A DNA stretch of 64,000 nt from Modestobacter muralis (lineage in GTDB: Bacteria > Actinomycetota > Actinomycetes > Mycobacteriales > Geodermatophilaceae), in assembly GCF_010682105.1 (NCBI RefSeq), contig NZ_JAAGWH010000013.1, forward strand, positions 310,001-374,000, written 5' to 3'. The translations under genes and the position numbers were made by a program. Numbering within the stretch: position 1 is the stretch's first letter; every line of letters starts with the position of its first letter. The notes below the pieces were generated by a model. That model did not search any database. It was not told the DNA's origin and saw nothing but the letters and a program-made list of their open reading frames with translations. Positions 53,235-61,577 of the stretch are shown here, one piece after another.

Positions 53235-53304
53235 GGAATGCGCACGCTTGTCGGGAATGGTCGTGTGAGGCACTCGGAATGGTTCTTCGTGCCCTTGTCG
53301 ACAA
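53235..53304. promoter_or_regulatory. GGAATG repeats and palindrome TTGTCGACAA upstream of cheA
   Basis: GGAATG at 53235, GGAATGG at 53254 and 53276 (19 and 22 bp apart, near two helical turns), then TTGTCGACAA at 53295-53304. The same elements occur upstream of MCP 2 and MCP 3. Confidence 0.55.
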
Positions 53305-53380
53305 TTCCCTGCAGTGACCGTCCGCCCTGGTCAGCGGCGGTACTGCGGCGTACTGGGAGGCATCGGCAGGGCCCGGGACG

Positions 53381-53418
53381 ACCGTGACCGCCGTCCCGGG
53401 GGGAACGGCGGTCACGGT
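53381..53418 (-). terminator. Terminator of the RraA operon
   Basis: ACCGTGACCGCCGT (53381-53394) and ACGGCGGTCACGGT (53405-53418), a perfect 14-bp stem, about 70 nt past the RraA-family stop codon on the minus strand. Confidence 0.8.
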
Positions 53419-53489
53419 GGGGGAGCAGGGGCGGGAACGCACCGGTGAGGCGACTGGGACAGCCGGGCGGGTGTCCGGCTCGCGGCGGT

Positions 53490-53987
53490 CTAGCCGCGCG
53501 GCGGCTCGGCCGGGAGCACGACGACCCCGTCGCGGTCGGCGCAGAGCCACTCGCCGGGCCGGAAGACCACGCCGGCGAACTCGACGGGGCGGTCGGCGAC
53601 GCTGGAGTGCAGGCCCCGCTCGCTCTTGCGCGGCACGGCCGCCAGCGCCCGGACGCCGATCGGCTGGGCCTCGAGCTCGGCGAGGTCCCGGACGGCGCCG
53701 GAGACGACCACGCCCGCCCAGCCGTTCTGCGCCGCCGCGACCGCGAGGTTGCCGCCGAACAGCGAGCAGCGCAGCGAGCCGCCGCCGTCGACGACGAGGA
53801 CCCGGCCCTCGCCGGGGGTGCTGACCGCCTCGCGGACGGAGGTGTTGTCCTCGAAGACCTTGAGCGTGGTGATCGGGCCGCTGAAGGCGGGCGTGCCGCC
53901 GAGCACGAGGAACACCGGCGCGCAGACCTGCGCCTCGGAGTGCTCGTCGCACAGGTCGGTCGTGGACCAGGGGGTGGGTGCGGTCAC
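53490..53987 (-). CDS. RraA-family protein (aldolase/oxaloacetate decarboxylase-type)
   Basis: 165 aa. The swivelling-domain core FGGNLAVAAAQNGWAG (quoted), VVVSGAVRDLAEL with the metal/base Asp and Arg, and DGVVVLP are RraA/HMG-aldolase hallmarks. Family members are RNase E inhibitors or class II aldolases that also decarboxylate oxaloacetate. The context with a hydroxy-acid dehydrogenase favours the metabolic role. GTG start overlaps the dehydrogenase gene by 4 nt. Confidence 0.88.
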   Translation of the reverse strand: MTAPTPWSTTDLCDEHSEAQVCAPVFLVLGGTPAFSGPITTLKVFEDNTSVREAVSTPGEGRVLVVDGGGSLRCSLFGGNLAVAAAQNGWAGVVVSGAVRDLAELEAQPIGVRALAAVPRKSERGLHSSVADRPVEFAGVVFRPGEWLCADRDGVVVLPAEPPRG

Positions 53988-55114
53988 GGGAGTGCCTCCA
54001 GGGGTCGGGAGTGGTGGGACGGGTCGGCCAGCGCGGCGAGCACGGCGGCGGTGTAGGAGGTCGTGGACGCCGTCCCGCCGAGGTCACGGGTGCAGACGCC
54101 CGCGGCGACCGTGCTCCGGACCGCCGCCGACACCCGGTGCGCGGCGTCGAGCAGGGCCGGGTCGCCGCGGCGGGTGCCCAGCCACTCCAGCAGCATCCCG
54201 GCCGACAGCACCATCGCGATCGGGTCGGCGACGTCCTGCCCGGCGATGTCCGGGGCCGACCCGTGCGCGGCCTGCGCCGCGGCCCGGGTGTCGGAGCTGT
54301 TCAGCGACGGGGCGGTGCCCAGGGAGCCGGCGAGCTCGCCGGTCAGGTCGGAGAGGATGTCGCCGAACATGTTCTCGGTGACGACGACGTCGAAGTCACC
54401 GCCCCGGCGGAGCAGGTGGACGGTGATGGCGTCCATGTGCAGGTCGTCGACCACGACGTCGGGGTGGCGCGCCGCCACCTCCCGGCACACGTCGCGGAAC
54501 AGGCCCATGGCCAGCGGCAGCACGTTGGCCTTGTGCACGATCGTGACGTGCCGGCGCCGCCGGCGGGCCAGCTCGAAGGCGGTGACGGCGATCCGCTCGA
54601 TGCGGGAGCGGGTGAAGACGCCGATGCTGAGCGCGACGTCCGGCGTGGGCATGAACTCACCGGTGCCGGCGTGGGTGTTGCGGTCGGCGTAGAAGCCCTC
54701 GGTGTTCTCCCGGACGACGACCACGTCCAGCTCGGGGCACAGCGCCCGCCCGGCACCGAACGCCCGCGCGGGGCGGACGTTGGCGTAGAGGTCGAAGTGC
54801 TTGCGCAGGGCGCCGCTGGGGTTGAGCCGGGACCGGAACGGCTCGGGGTAGGCCACCCCGTCCACCGGCCCGAGCAGCCACCCGTCGGTACCGGCGAGGA
54901 CGTCGAGGGTCTCGGCCGGCAGCGGCGTGCCGTGGCTGGCGATGGCCGCGGCACCCATCGGCAGCTCCCGCCACCGCACCGGTGCCGCACCCGCGGCCTG
55001 CAGCGCGGCGTCGACGACCCGGACCGCGGCCGGCACGACCTCCGGCCCGATCCCGTCGCCGAGCAGGACACCCAGCTGCAGGCCCGGCCCGGGCAGGTCC
55101 CCGTGCTCCGTCAT
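53984..55114 (-). CDS. Isocitrate/isopropylmalate-family dehydrogenase (tartrate/D-malate type)
   Basis: 376 aa beta-decarboxylating dehydrogenase. VRENTEGFYADRN, RSRIERIA, VHKANVLPLAMG and NMFGDILSDLTGELAGSLG (quoted in parts) carry the substrate and metal residues. Sequence type resembles tartrate/D-malate or isopropylmalate enzymes; the leuB-type context is missing. Adjacent RraA could handle the oxo-acid product. The ATG at 55114 abuts a palindrome and -10 box, suggesting a leaderless mRNA. Confidence 0.85.
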   Translation of the reverse strand: MTEHGDLPGPGLQLGVLLGDGIGPEVVPAAVRVVDAALQAAGAAPVRWRELPMGAAAIASHGTPLPAETLDVLAGTDGWLLGPVDGVAYPEPFRSRLNPSGALRKHFDLYANVRPARAFGAGRALCPELDVVVVRENTEGFYADRNTHAGTGEFMPTPDVALSIGVFTRSRIERIAVTAFELARRRRRHVTIVHKANVLPLAMGLFRDVCREVAARHPDVVVDDLHMDAITVHLLRRGGDFDVVVTENMFGDILSDLTGELAGSLGTAPSLNSSDTRAAAQAAHGSAPDIAGQDVADPIAMVLSAGMLLEWLGTRRGDPALLDAAHRVSAAVRSTVAAGVCTRDLGGTASTTSYTAAVLAALADPSHHSRPLEALP

Positions 55115-55126
55115 GGTTATAACCTA
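55115..55126 (-). promoter_or_regulatory. GGTTATAACC operator over a leaderless-type promoter
   Basis: Perfect palindrome GGTTATAACC (55115-55124) directly upstream of the ATG at 55114. The minus-strand TAGGTT (55126-55121) fits TANNNT at -12 to -7 relative to the start codon. A related half-site CCGTTATGAG lies at 55179-55188 before the divergent GntR gene. Probably the site of that GntR protein. Confidence 0.65.
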
Positions 55127-55196
55127 GCGGTGACCAGGTGGCGGTGCACAAGTCCTGGCTGCGGTTTCATGCTCACCACCGTTATGAGGAGGGGCC

Positions 55197-55868
55197 GTGT
55201 CGGAGACCTTCGCGACCAAGAGCGACCTCGCCTACGCGCGGGTCCGCGACCTGGTCATGGACGGGTCGCTGCCCCCGGGGACGGTGCTGGCCCAGGCGGC
55301 GCTGGCCCGGCAGCTCGGCGTCAGCACCACCCCTCTGCGGGAGGCCCTGCGGCGGCTGGCCCAGCAGGGCCTGGTCGAGCTGGACGCGCACCGGGACGCC
55401 CGGGTCGCACCGCTGGACGCCGCCGAGGCCCGCGACCTGGTCGAACTGCGGCAGAGCCTCGACCCGCTGGCCGCCGGACTCGCCGCAGCCCGCCGCACGG
55501 CCGAGGACCTCACGGAGATGCGCGCCGCGCTGGACGCCCTGGAGTCGCTGCCCGCCGACCCCTCCCCGGGCCAGCTGGCCGGACACCGGCGCTTCCACGC
55601 CGCGGTCTACACCGCCTCGCACAACCGGCTGCTGGTGCAGAGCCTGGACGGGCTGTGGGACAAGACCGACCGCTACCGGCGGCACGCGCTGCAGGAGGAG
55701 CGCACCCCCGCCGAGCTCGCCCGGCGTGCCGAGGAGCACCGGCTGCTGCTGGAGGCCGTGGTGGACCGGGACGGAGACGCGGCGACGGCGCTGATGCACC
55801 GGCACGTGGAGACCAGCCTGGGCGCCCGGGCCGCCGCACGGCTCGCCGACCCCGCCGCGCGTCGGTGA
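55197..55868 (+). CDS. GntR/FadR-family transcriptional regulator (FCD domain)
   Basis: 223 aa. N-terminal winged HTH (LARQLGVSTTPLREALRRLAQQGLVEL, quoted in parts) about 10-72, then an all-helical FCD effector domain about 80-210 with metal-binding-type His (HRRFHAAVY, RHVET). GTG after GAGGAGGGG. It probably represses the divergent dehydrogenase-RraA operon and its own operon with the MFS carrier; the palindrome between them is the likely site. Confidence 0.92.
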   Translation: MSETFATKSDLAYARVRDLVMDGSLPPGTVLAQAALARQLGVSTTPLREALRRLAQQGLVELDAHRDARVAPLDAAEARDLVELRQSLDPLAAGLAAARRTAEDLTEMRAALDALESLPADPSPGQLAGHRRFHAAVYTASHNRLLVQSLDGLWDKTDRYRRHALQEERTPAELARRAEEHRLLLEAVVDRDGDAATALMHRHVETSLGARAAARLADPAARR

Positions 55869-57049
55869 GCGCGACGGCCGGGGGGAGGGCGTTCCGGCTG
55901 CTGCTGGTGCACTCGGTGCTCACCCAGGTGGTCACCTTCGTGCTCCGCCCGATGACCGCCTACCGGGCCGTGGAGCTCGACGTCCCCGCCGCCTGGCTCG
56001 GGGCGCTCACCGCCTCCTTCGCCGTCGTCCCGCTGCTGCTGGCCGTGCCGTCGGGGCAGGCCACCGACCGGTTCGGCGAGCGGCGGGTGATGCTGGCCGG
56101 CGCCGTCCTGTTCGTGCTGGCCGCCGTCGTCTTCGCCACCGGGCGCGGGGGCGCGGCGGGGCTCGTGGTGGGCAGCGTGGTGCTGGGCACCGGCCACCTG
56201 CTGTCGGTGGTGGCCCAGCAGGCGGCCGTGGCGAACTCCGCCGGCCCGGGCCGGTTCGACACCGCGTTCGGGCACTACACGTTCGCCGCCTCCCTCGGGC
56301 AGGCCGCCGGCCCCGCGCTGATCACCGTGCTCGGCGGCTCGGGCGCGCTCCCGGACAGCCGGCCGGTGTTCCTGGCCGCCACGGTGCTCGCCGTCGTCCT
56401 GCTGGGCGTGACCGCCGTGCTGCGCACCCCGGCCCGGGTGTCCGCCGGCGCTGCCGCCGAGGCCGGCGGCATGGGCGCCCTGCTGCGGCTCCCCGGGCTG
56501 CTGCGGGCGCTGACGGTCAGCTGCGTCGTGCTCGCCGCGGTCGACATCACCCTCGTCTACCTGCCCGCCCTGGGCGCCGAGCGTGGGCTGGCCGCGGGCG
56601 CGGTCGGGCTGCTGCTCACGCTGCGAGCGCTGGCCTCGATGACCTCCCGCCTGCTGCTGGGCCGGCTCGTCCGGCTGGCCGGGCGCCGCCGGCTGATGAT
56701 CGGCAGCGTCGCCCTGTCGGCCGTCGCGATGGGGGCCGTCGCGGTGCCGATGCCCCTGCCGGCGACCTCGGTCCTGGTGCTGCTGCTGGGGCTCGGGCTC
56801 GGCGTCGGGCAGCCGCTGACGATGTCCTGGCTGGCCGAGGTCGCCCCGCCGGGGTCCCGGGGGCGGGCGATGTCGCTGCGGCTCACCGGCAACCGGCTGG
56901 GCCAGGTGCTGCTGCCCAGCGCCGTCGGGCTGCTGGCCGCGGGCTTCGGGGCCGCCGGGGTGCTGTGGGCCAGCGCGGGGGCGCTGGCCGCCGTGGGGGT
57001 GGCCGCCCGCCGGCTGGCGGTGGACGGCCACCCCGGTCCGCAGGGCTGA
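55865..57049 (+). CDS. Major facilitator superfamily transporter
   Basis: 394 aa with about 12 hydrophobic segments. The A-loop-type motif SGQATDRFGERRVM between helices 2 and 3, and LGRLVRLAGRRRLM between helices 8 and 9, mark MFS. GTG overlaps the GntR stop by 4 nt. In this setting it may import the organic acid handled by the neighbouring dehydrogenase; efflux is also possible. It is convergent with the next operon, 1 nt apart. Confidence 0.9.
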   Translation: MSATAGGRAFRLLLVHSVLTQVVTFVLRPMTAYRAVELDVPAAWLGALTASFAVVPLLLAVPSGQATDRFGERRVMLAGAVLFVLAAVVFATGRGGAAGLVVGSVVLGTGHLLSVVAQQAAVANSAGPGRFDTAFGHYTFAASLGQAAGPALITVLGGSGALPDSRPVFLAATVLAVVLLGVTAVLRTPARVSAGAAAEAGGMGALLRLPGLLRALTVSCVVLAAVDITLVYLPALGAERGLAAGAVGLLLTLRALASMTSRLLLGRLVRLAGRRRLMIGSVALSAVAMGAVAVPMPLPATSVLVLLLGLGLGVGQPLTMSWLAEVAPPGSRGRAMSLRLTGNRLGQVLLPSAVGLLAAGFGAAGVLWASAGALAAVGVAARRLAVDGHPGPQG

Positions 57050-57050
57050 G

Positions 57051-58466
57051 CTACTCCGAGGTCGGTGCCCGTCCGGCGGGCGCGTCCTGCACCCACCAGC
57101 TCCGGACGTTGACGAACTCCCGGATGCCGGCGGCGGCGAGCTCCCGCCCGTACCCGCTGGCCCCGGTGCCGCCGAAGGGCATCCGCACGTCGGAGGCGAC
57201 CACCGCGTTGACGAAGACCGCGCCGGACCGGATCCGCCGGGCGACGGCCACGCCGCGCGCGGCGTCCGCCGTCCACACGCTCGCCCCGAGCCCGAAGCGG
57301 GTGTCGTTGGCGATCCGGACGGCGTCGTCGTCCCCGTCGGCCTCGATCACCGCCGCCACCGGACCGAAGGTCTCCTCGTCGTAGGCGGGCATGCCCGGGC
57401 GCACGCCGGCCAGCACGGTGGGGGCGTAGAACCACCCCGGCCCCGGCAGCACCCGGCCGCCGGCCAGCAGGCGTGCGCCGGCGGCGACGGAGGCCTCGAC
57501 CTGCCGGTGCACCGCCGCCCGCAGGTCCGGCCGGGCCATCGGCCCGACGTCGGTCCCGGGCGCCGTCGGGTCGCCGACGACCAACGCGGCCACCTCGGCC
57601 AGCAGCAGCCCGGTGAACTCCTCGACCACCGAGGTGTCGACGACGAACCGCTTGGGCGAGATGCAGCTCTGCCCGGCGTTGAGGTACCGGGCCCGGGTGG
57701 CCAGGGCCGCGACCCGGGGCAGGTCCGCGTCGGCGAGCACCACGAAGGGGTCGGAGCCGCCGAGCTCCAGCACCGACTTCTTGATCGCACCCCCGGCGGC
57801 GGCGCCCACGGCCCGCCCGGCCCGCTCGCTGCCGGTCAGGGTCACCGCACCCACCCGGGGGTCGGCGACCAGCCGGGCGGTGACCGTGGGCACCTGCGGC
57901 TCGGCCACGACGAGGGCGGTGAACAGCCCCTCGGGTGCCCCAGCCTCGGCCAGCACCCGGGCCACCGCCAGCGCGCAGCCGGTGGTGTTCGGCGCGTGCT
58001 TGAGCAGCGCGGCGTTGCCGGCCATCAGGGCGGGCGCGGCGAACCGGAACACCTGCCACAGCGGGAAGTTCCACGGCATGACCGCCAGCACGACCCCGAC
58101 CGGCTCGTAGCCGACCCAGCTGCGGTCGGCCGGGGTGTCCACCGGCTCATCGGCCAGCAGCGCGGGGGCGTGCGCGGCGTACCAGTCGCAGCCGGTGGCG
58201 CACTTGTCCACCTCCGCCCGCGCCTCGGCGAGCGGCTTGCCCATCTCGCGGGTGACCAGCAGGGCCAGCTCCTCGGCACCTGCCCGCAGCAGCGCGGCCG
58301 CGCGGTGCAGCACTGCGGACCGGTCGGCCGACGCCCGGGCGGCCCACGCCGGTTGCACGGCCGCGGCCCGGTCCAGGGCGGCGTCGACCTGGGCGTCGGA
58401 CCACGCCGGGTGCTCCGCGAGCGTCTCCCCGGTCGCCGGGTCCACGGTGGTGACCACCCCGGTCAC
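57051..58466 (-). CDS. NAD(P)-dependent aldehyde/semialdehyde dehydrogenase
   Basis: 471 aa ALDH. General base E234 in LELGGSDPF and nucleophile C268 in NAGQSCISPKRF, 34 residues apart as usual. MPWNFPLWQVFR and FGGTGASGYGREL fit the succinate-semialdehyde/Sad group, so a semialdehyde substrate is likely. GTG overlaps the cupin stop by 4 nt; longer frames are non-coding. Third gene of ABM-cupin-ALDH. Confidence 0.9.
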   Translation of the reverse strand: MTGVVTTVDPATGETLAEHPAWSDAQVDAALDRAAAVQPAWAARASADRSAVLHRAAALLRAGAEELALLVTREMGKPLAEARAEVDKCATGCDWYAAHAPALLADEPVDTPADRSWVGYEPVGVVLAVMPWNFPLWQVFRFAAPALMAGNAALLKHAPNTTGCALAVARVLAEAGAPEGLFTALVVAEPQVPTVTARLVADPRVGAVTLTGSERAGRAVGAAAGGAIKKSVLELGGSDPFVVLADADLPRVAALATRARYLNAGQSCISPKRFVVDTSVVEEFTGLLLAEVAALVVGDPTAPGTDVGPMARPDLRAAVHRQVEASVAAGARLLAGGRVLPGPGWFYAPTVLAGVRPGMPAYDEETFGPVAAVIEADGDDDAVRIANDTRFGLGASVWTADAARGVAVARRIRSGAVFVNAVVASDVRMPFGGTGASGYGRELAAAGIREFVNVRSWWVQDAPAGRAPTSE

Positions 58467-58909
58467 CGCGGGCCCCCCGGACCGGTGGCGCCGCGGTCGG
58501 CGTCGGACAGGTGGACGAAGGTCTCCCCGGTCGCGGTGATCGTCCGGGTGACCTCGCGCCCGCCGTAGACCCAGTAGATGGTCAGGTCGCCGCTGCCGCG
58601 GTTGAGGAAGCAGTGCGGCACCCCGGCCGGCACCCACGTGGCCTCACCGGCCACCAGGTCGAAGCGCTCGTCGCCGATCACCGCGGTCGCCTCCCCGGCG
58701 AAGACCAGGACGGTCTCCTCGACGTTGTGCGAGTGCAGCGGGATGCCCGTGCCCGGTCCGAACACCGTCATCCCGGTCGTGACCGTGTTGCCCTCGGTGT
58801 TCCAGCTCCCGACGAAGGGCACGGTGACCACGCCGTTGCCCCGGTCGAAGCGCTCGATCTCCGCCGGTCGCAGGACGTGGGCGGGCTGCGGGCCGCGGGG
58901 CGCGCTCAC
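58463..58909 (-). CDS. Cupin-domain protein
   Basis: 148 aa single cupin barrel. Metal ligands in GIPLHSHNVEETVLVFAGE (motif 1: HxH-x4-E) and VPAGVPHCFLNRG (motif 2 His). Could be a dioxygenase, isomerase or small binding protein. GTG; overlaps the genes on both sides by 4 nt, so it works with the ALDH and ABM proteins. Confidence 0.87.
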   Translation of the reverse strand: MSAPRGPQPAHVLRPAEIERFDRGNGVVTVPFVGSWNTEGNTVTTGMTVFGPGTGIPLHSHNVEETVLVFAGEATAVIGDERFDLVAGEATWVPAGVPHCFLNRGSGDLTIYWVYGGREVTRTITATGETFVHLSDADRGATGPGGPR

Positions 58910-59223
58910 GCCGACTGCTCCGCCGCGTGGCTGGTCACCAGGTTGCCGGCGGTGTTGACCTGGCTGCCGGGCACCACGGTCTGCTCGGCGACGGCGCGCC
59001 AGCGCCGGAAGTGCGGCGAGTCCCGGTGGGCCTGGAACGCCGCGGCGTCGGTGTAGAGCTCGTAGAACACGAAGCGGTCCTCGTCGCCCTCCATTTCACA
59101 GACGTCAAAGCGCAGGCAACCCGGCTCGTCGCGGACCGAGGCCTCCGCGTTGGCCGCGATCCCGGCGCGGAACTCCGCCTGGCTCCCGGGTCGGACCTGC
59201 AGCGTCACCAGCATGCTGAACAT
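58906..59223 (-). CDS. ABM-family (YgiN-type) monooxygenase
   Basis: 105 aa dimeric alpha/beta ferredoxin-like domain: FSMLVTLQVRPGSQAEF, EPGCLRFDVCE and FVFYELYTDAAAFQAHRDSPHF (quoted in parts). Homologues oxidise quinols or polyketide-like aromatics without cofactor; others degrade reactive signals. ATG follows GGAGG at 8 nt. First gene of the operon. Confidence 0.88.
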   Translation of the reverse strand: MFSMLVTLQVRPGSQAEFRAGIAANAEASVRDEPGCLRFDVCEMEGDEDRFVFYELYTDAAAFQAHRDSPHFRRWRAVAEQTVVPGSQVNTAGNLVTSHAAEQSA

Positions 59224-59256
59224 CGGGCGTCCTCCAGCTCGTCTTGTGTGCAAAGA

Positions 59257-59264
59257 TGTATACA
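59257..59264. promoter_or_regulatory. TGTATACA GntR-type operator
   Basis: TGTATACA (59257-59264), a perfect palindrome with the GTATAC core typical of FadR/VanR-type GntR sites, midway between the ABM operon (start 59223) and the Ldh2 gene (start 59291). Probably bound by the GntR encoded at 60352. Confidence 0.6.
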
Positions 59265-59290
59265 GGATGCACCGCTCAGGAGGGACCCCG

Positions 59291-60355
59291 ATGACCCAGG
59301 ACCTGCTCGCGCCGGACGCACTGCGCGACTTCGGCACCGCCGTGCTCACCTCCGTCGGCGTCCCGGCGGACGACGCCGCCCTGGTCTCCGACAGCCTGGT
59401 GCAGGCCGACCTGTGGGGGCACCAGTCGCACGGTCTGCTGCGGCTGCCCTGGTACGTCGCCCGGCTGCGCAGCGGCGCCATGACCGCGGTGACCCGGCCC
59501 GAGGTGGTCACCGACACCGGCCCGCTGGTGGTCCTCGACGGGCGGGCCGGCATCGGCCAGGTGCTGGCCGACCGGGCCCGGGAGCTCGCCGTCGGACGCG
59601 CCCGCCGGCACGGCGTCGGCGCGGTCGGGGTGCGCGACTCCAACCACTTCGGCACCGCCATGTACTTCACCCGCCGGGCCGCGCGGGAGGGCTGCGTCGC
59701 GGTGCTGACCACCAACGCCAGCCCGGCGATGGCGCCCTGGGGCGGCCGGGAGAAGGTGCTGGGCACCAACCCGTGGTCCATCGCCGCACCGGCACCCGGT
59801 GGCCGGGTGGTCGCCGTCGACATCGCCAACACCGCCGTGGCGCGGGGCAAGGTGTACCTGGCGGAGAGCCGGGGCGAGCCGATCCCGGCGACCTGGGCGC
59901 TCACCGCGGACGGCGCGCCCACCACCGACGCCGCCGAGGGCGTGCGCGGGGTGATCCTGCCGATGGCCGGGCACAAGGGCTACGCGATCACCTTCCTGAT
60001 GGACGTGCTCTCCGGCGCGCTCACCGGCAGCAGCGTGGGCAGCGACGTGCACGGCCCCTACGAGCCCACCGCGCGCAGCGGCGCCGGCCACCTGTTCCTC
60101 GCCCTGGACCCGGCGGCCTTCGGCGACGAGGCCGGCTACGGCGCCCGGGTCGAGCAGCTGATCGCCGAGGTCAAGGGCGTGCCGCTGGCGCAGGGGTTCG
60201 ACGAGGTCTTCTACCCCGGCGAGGTCGAGGACCGGGCCGAGGCCGCCGCGCTGACCGCCGGCGGGGTCGGCCTGTCCGAGGGGTCGCTGACCGCCCTGCG
60301 TGCGCTGGGCACCGAGACCGGCGTCGCCTTCCCCCCGGCCGGGGCCGGCCGGTGA
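59291..60355 (+). CDS. Ldh2-family (malate/L-lactate/ureidoglycolate-type) dehydrogenase
   Basis: 354 aa. Catalytic-type HQSHGLLRLPWYV, RDSNHFG, NPWSIAAPAP and MAGHKGYAI with the conserved His and Lys of the Ldh_2 family, which oxidises 2-hydroxy acids with NAD(P). ATG 59291 after AGGAGGGACCCCG. The longer frame upstream crosses the operator. Cotranscribed with the GntR gene. Confidence 0.9.
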   Translation: MTQDLLAPDALRDFGTAVLTSVGVPADDAALVSDSLVQADLWGHQSHGLLRLPWYVARLRSGAMTAVTRPEVVTDTGPLVVLDGRAGIGQVLADRARELAVGRARRHGVGAVGVRDSNHFGTAMYFTRRAAREGCVAVLTTNASPAMAPWGGREKVLGTNPWSIAAPAPGGRVVAVDIANTAVARGKVYLAESRGEPIPATWALTADGAPTTDAAEGVRGVILPMAGHKGYAITFLMDVLSGALTGSSVGSDVHGPYEPTARSGAGHLFLALDPAAFGDEAGYGARVEQLIAEVKGVPLAQGFDEVFYPGEVEDRAEAAALTAGGVGLSEGSLTALRALGTETGVAFPPAGAGR

Positions 60356-61068
60356 CCGCCGCCGCTGCCCCGGGCCCGGGCAAGGGCGAGCTGGTCTACC
60401 AGCAGCTGCGGGCCGACATCGAGGCCGGCACGCTGCCCCCCGGTGCGCCGCTGGGCGAGCTGGCCCTCGTCGCGCGCACCGGTGCCTCGCGCACCCCGGT
60501 CCGCGAGGCGCTGCGCCGGCTGGCCGCCGACGGGCTGGTCGAGCTGGCCCCCCGGCAGGGCGCCCGGGTGTCGCGGGTGTCGCTGCGCAGCGTGCGCGAC
60601 CTCTACGACCTGCGGGCGCTGCTGGAGCCCGAGGCGATGCGCCAGGCCGCCCGGGCGCCCGGCTCCCCGCTGCACGCGCAGCTCCCGCGCGTGCGGGCCG
60701 AGCTGGTGCGGCTGCAGCGCCGCTCGCCGTCCGCGGCCCGGTCGGCGGCCTTCTACGCGCTGGCCGACCGCTTCGACCAGGCAGTGGCCGACGCCTGCCC
60801 CAACGCGCACCTGCAGCGGGTGCTGGCCGACCTGCGCCCGCACAGCGCCCGGCTGCGCAACCTCTCCCACCTCGACCCGGCGCGGATCGAGACCTCCCTG
60901 GTCGAGCACCTGCGGATGGTCGACGCGCTGGCGGCCGGGGACGCCGAGGAGGCCGCCGCCGCCTGCGCCGCGCACCTGGCGCAGGGGCTGGCCACCATCG
61001 TGGCCACCCTGCGCCAGGACACCGGCGGGGTGCTCGACGACCTCGACCTGCCCCTCGGCGCGCGCTGA
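60352..61068 (+). CDS. GntR-family transcriptional regulator (FCD domain), second
   Basis: 238 aa. Winged HTH with ARTGASRTPVREALRRLAAD, then FCD effector domain (LYDLRALLEPEAMRQA, RFDQAVADACPNAHL). GTG overlaps the Ldh2 stop by 4 nt. Likely controls the Ldh2 and ABM-cupin-ALDH operons through TGTATACA between them. Confidence 0.92.
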   Translation: MTAAAAPGPGKGELVYQQLRADIEAGTLPPGAPLGELALVARTGASRTPVREALRRLAADGLVELAPRQGARVSRVSLRSVRDLYDLRALLEPEAMRQAARAPGSPLHAQLPRVRAELVRLQRRSPSAARSAAFYALADRFDQAVADACPNAHLQRVLADLRPHSARLRNLSHLDPARIETSLVEHLRMVDALAAGDAEEAAAACAAHLAQGLATIVATLRQDTGGVLDDLDLPLGAR

Positions 61069-61071
61069 GGG

Positions 61072-61467
61072 CTAGTACGTGGCCTTGACCGCCAGCACGG
61101 GGCAGGGCGCGTCGAGCAGGATCCGCTGGGCCTGGCTGCCGGTGAGCAGCTTCCCGGTGGGGCTGCGACGCCGCATGCCGATGACGATCAGGCTGGCCTG
61201 CACCCGGGCCGCGGCCTCGACGACCTCCTCGGCGGCCTCGTGCCCCCGCACCTCCTGGGCGATCTCGAAGACCACGCCGGCCTCCTCCAGCCGCGCCCGG
61301 ACCGTCGCCAGTGCGTCGTCGGAGGCGAAGCGCGGGTCGGCGAGGGCGTCCCCGCGGGAGCTGTTGACCAGGTGCAGCGGCTGCTCGCGCAGCCGGGCCT
61401 CGGCGATGGCGGCGGTCAGCGCGGCTTCCCCCTCGGGGGTGGGGACGTACCCCACGACGATCGTCAT
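61072..61467 (-). CDS. Universal stress protein (UspA family)
   Basis: 131 aa single Usp domain: TIVVGYVPTPEGEAAL at the start and the ATP-binding IGMRRRSPTGKLLTGSQAQRILLDAPCPVLAVK near the end (quoted in parts: GSQAQRILLDAPCPVLAV). ATP-binding Gly-x9-Gly-Ser spacing is retained. Role unknown; may respond to energy stress. It is convergent with the GntR gene, 3 nt apart. Confidence 0.9.
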   Translation of the reverse strand: MTIVVGYVPTPEGEAALTAAIAEARLREQPLHLVNSSRGDALADPRFASDDALATVRARLEEAGVVFEIAQEVRGHEAAEEVVEAAARVQASLIVIGMRRRSPTGKLLTGSQAQRILLDAPCPVLAVKATY

Positions 61468-61577
61468 GCACGGATGATCGCCGACGCCTGCCGGGTCGGC
61501 AGCCTTGCGGCGTTAACGGATCTTTCGTTCCTTCCGTGCACCCGGGCGGCACCTGGCGGCCGGCTCGTCCGGCCGGC

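Larger units (their letters stand above)
53143..53489. other. 347-bp region between cheA and the RraA gene
   Basis: No gene visible. From the cheA side: a weak sigma-28-like promoter (53197-53223), three GGAATG elements (53235, 53254, 53276), the palindrome TTGTCGACAA (53295-53304), then a strong hairpin (53381-53418) that ends the RraA operon. Confidence 0.7.
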
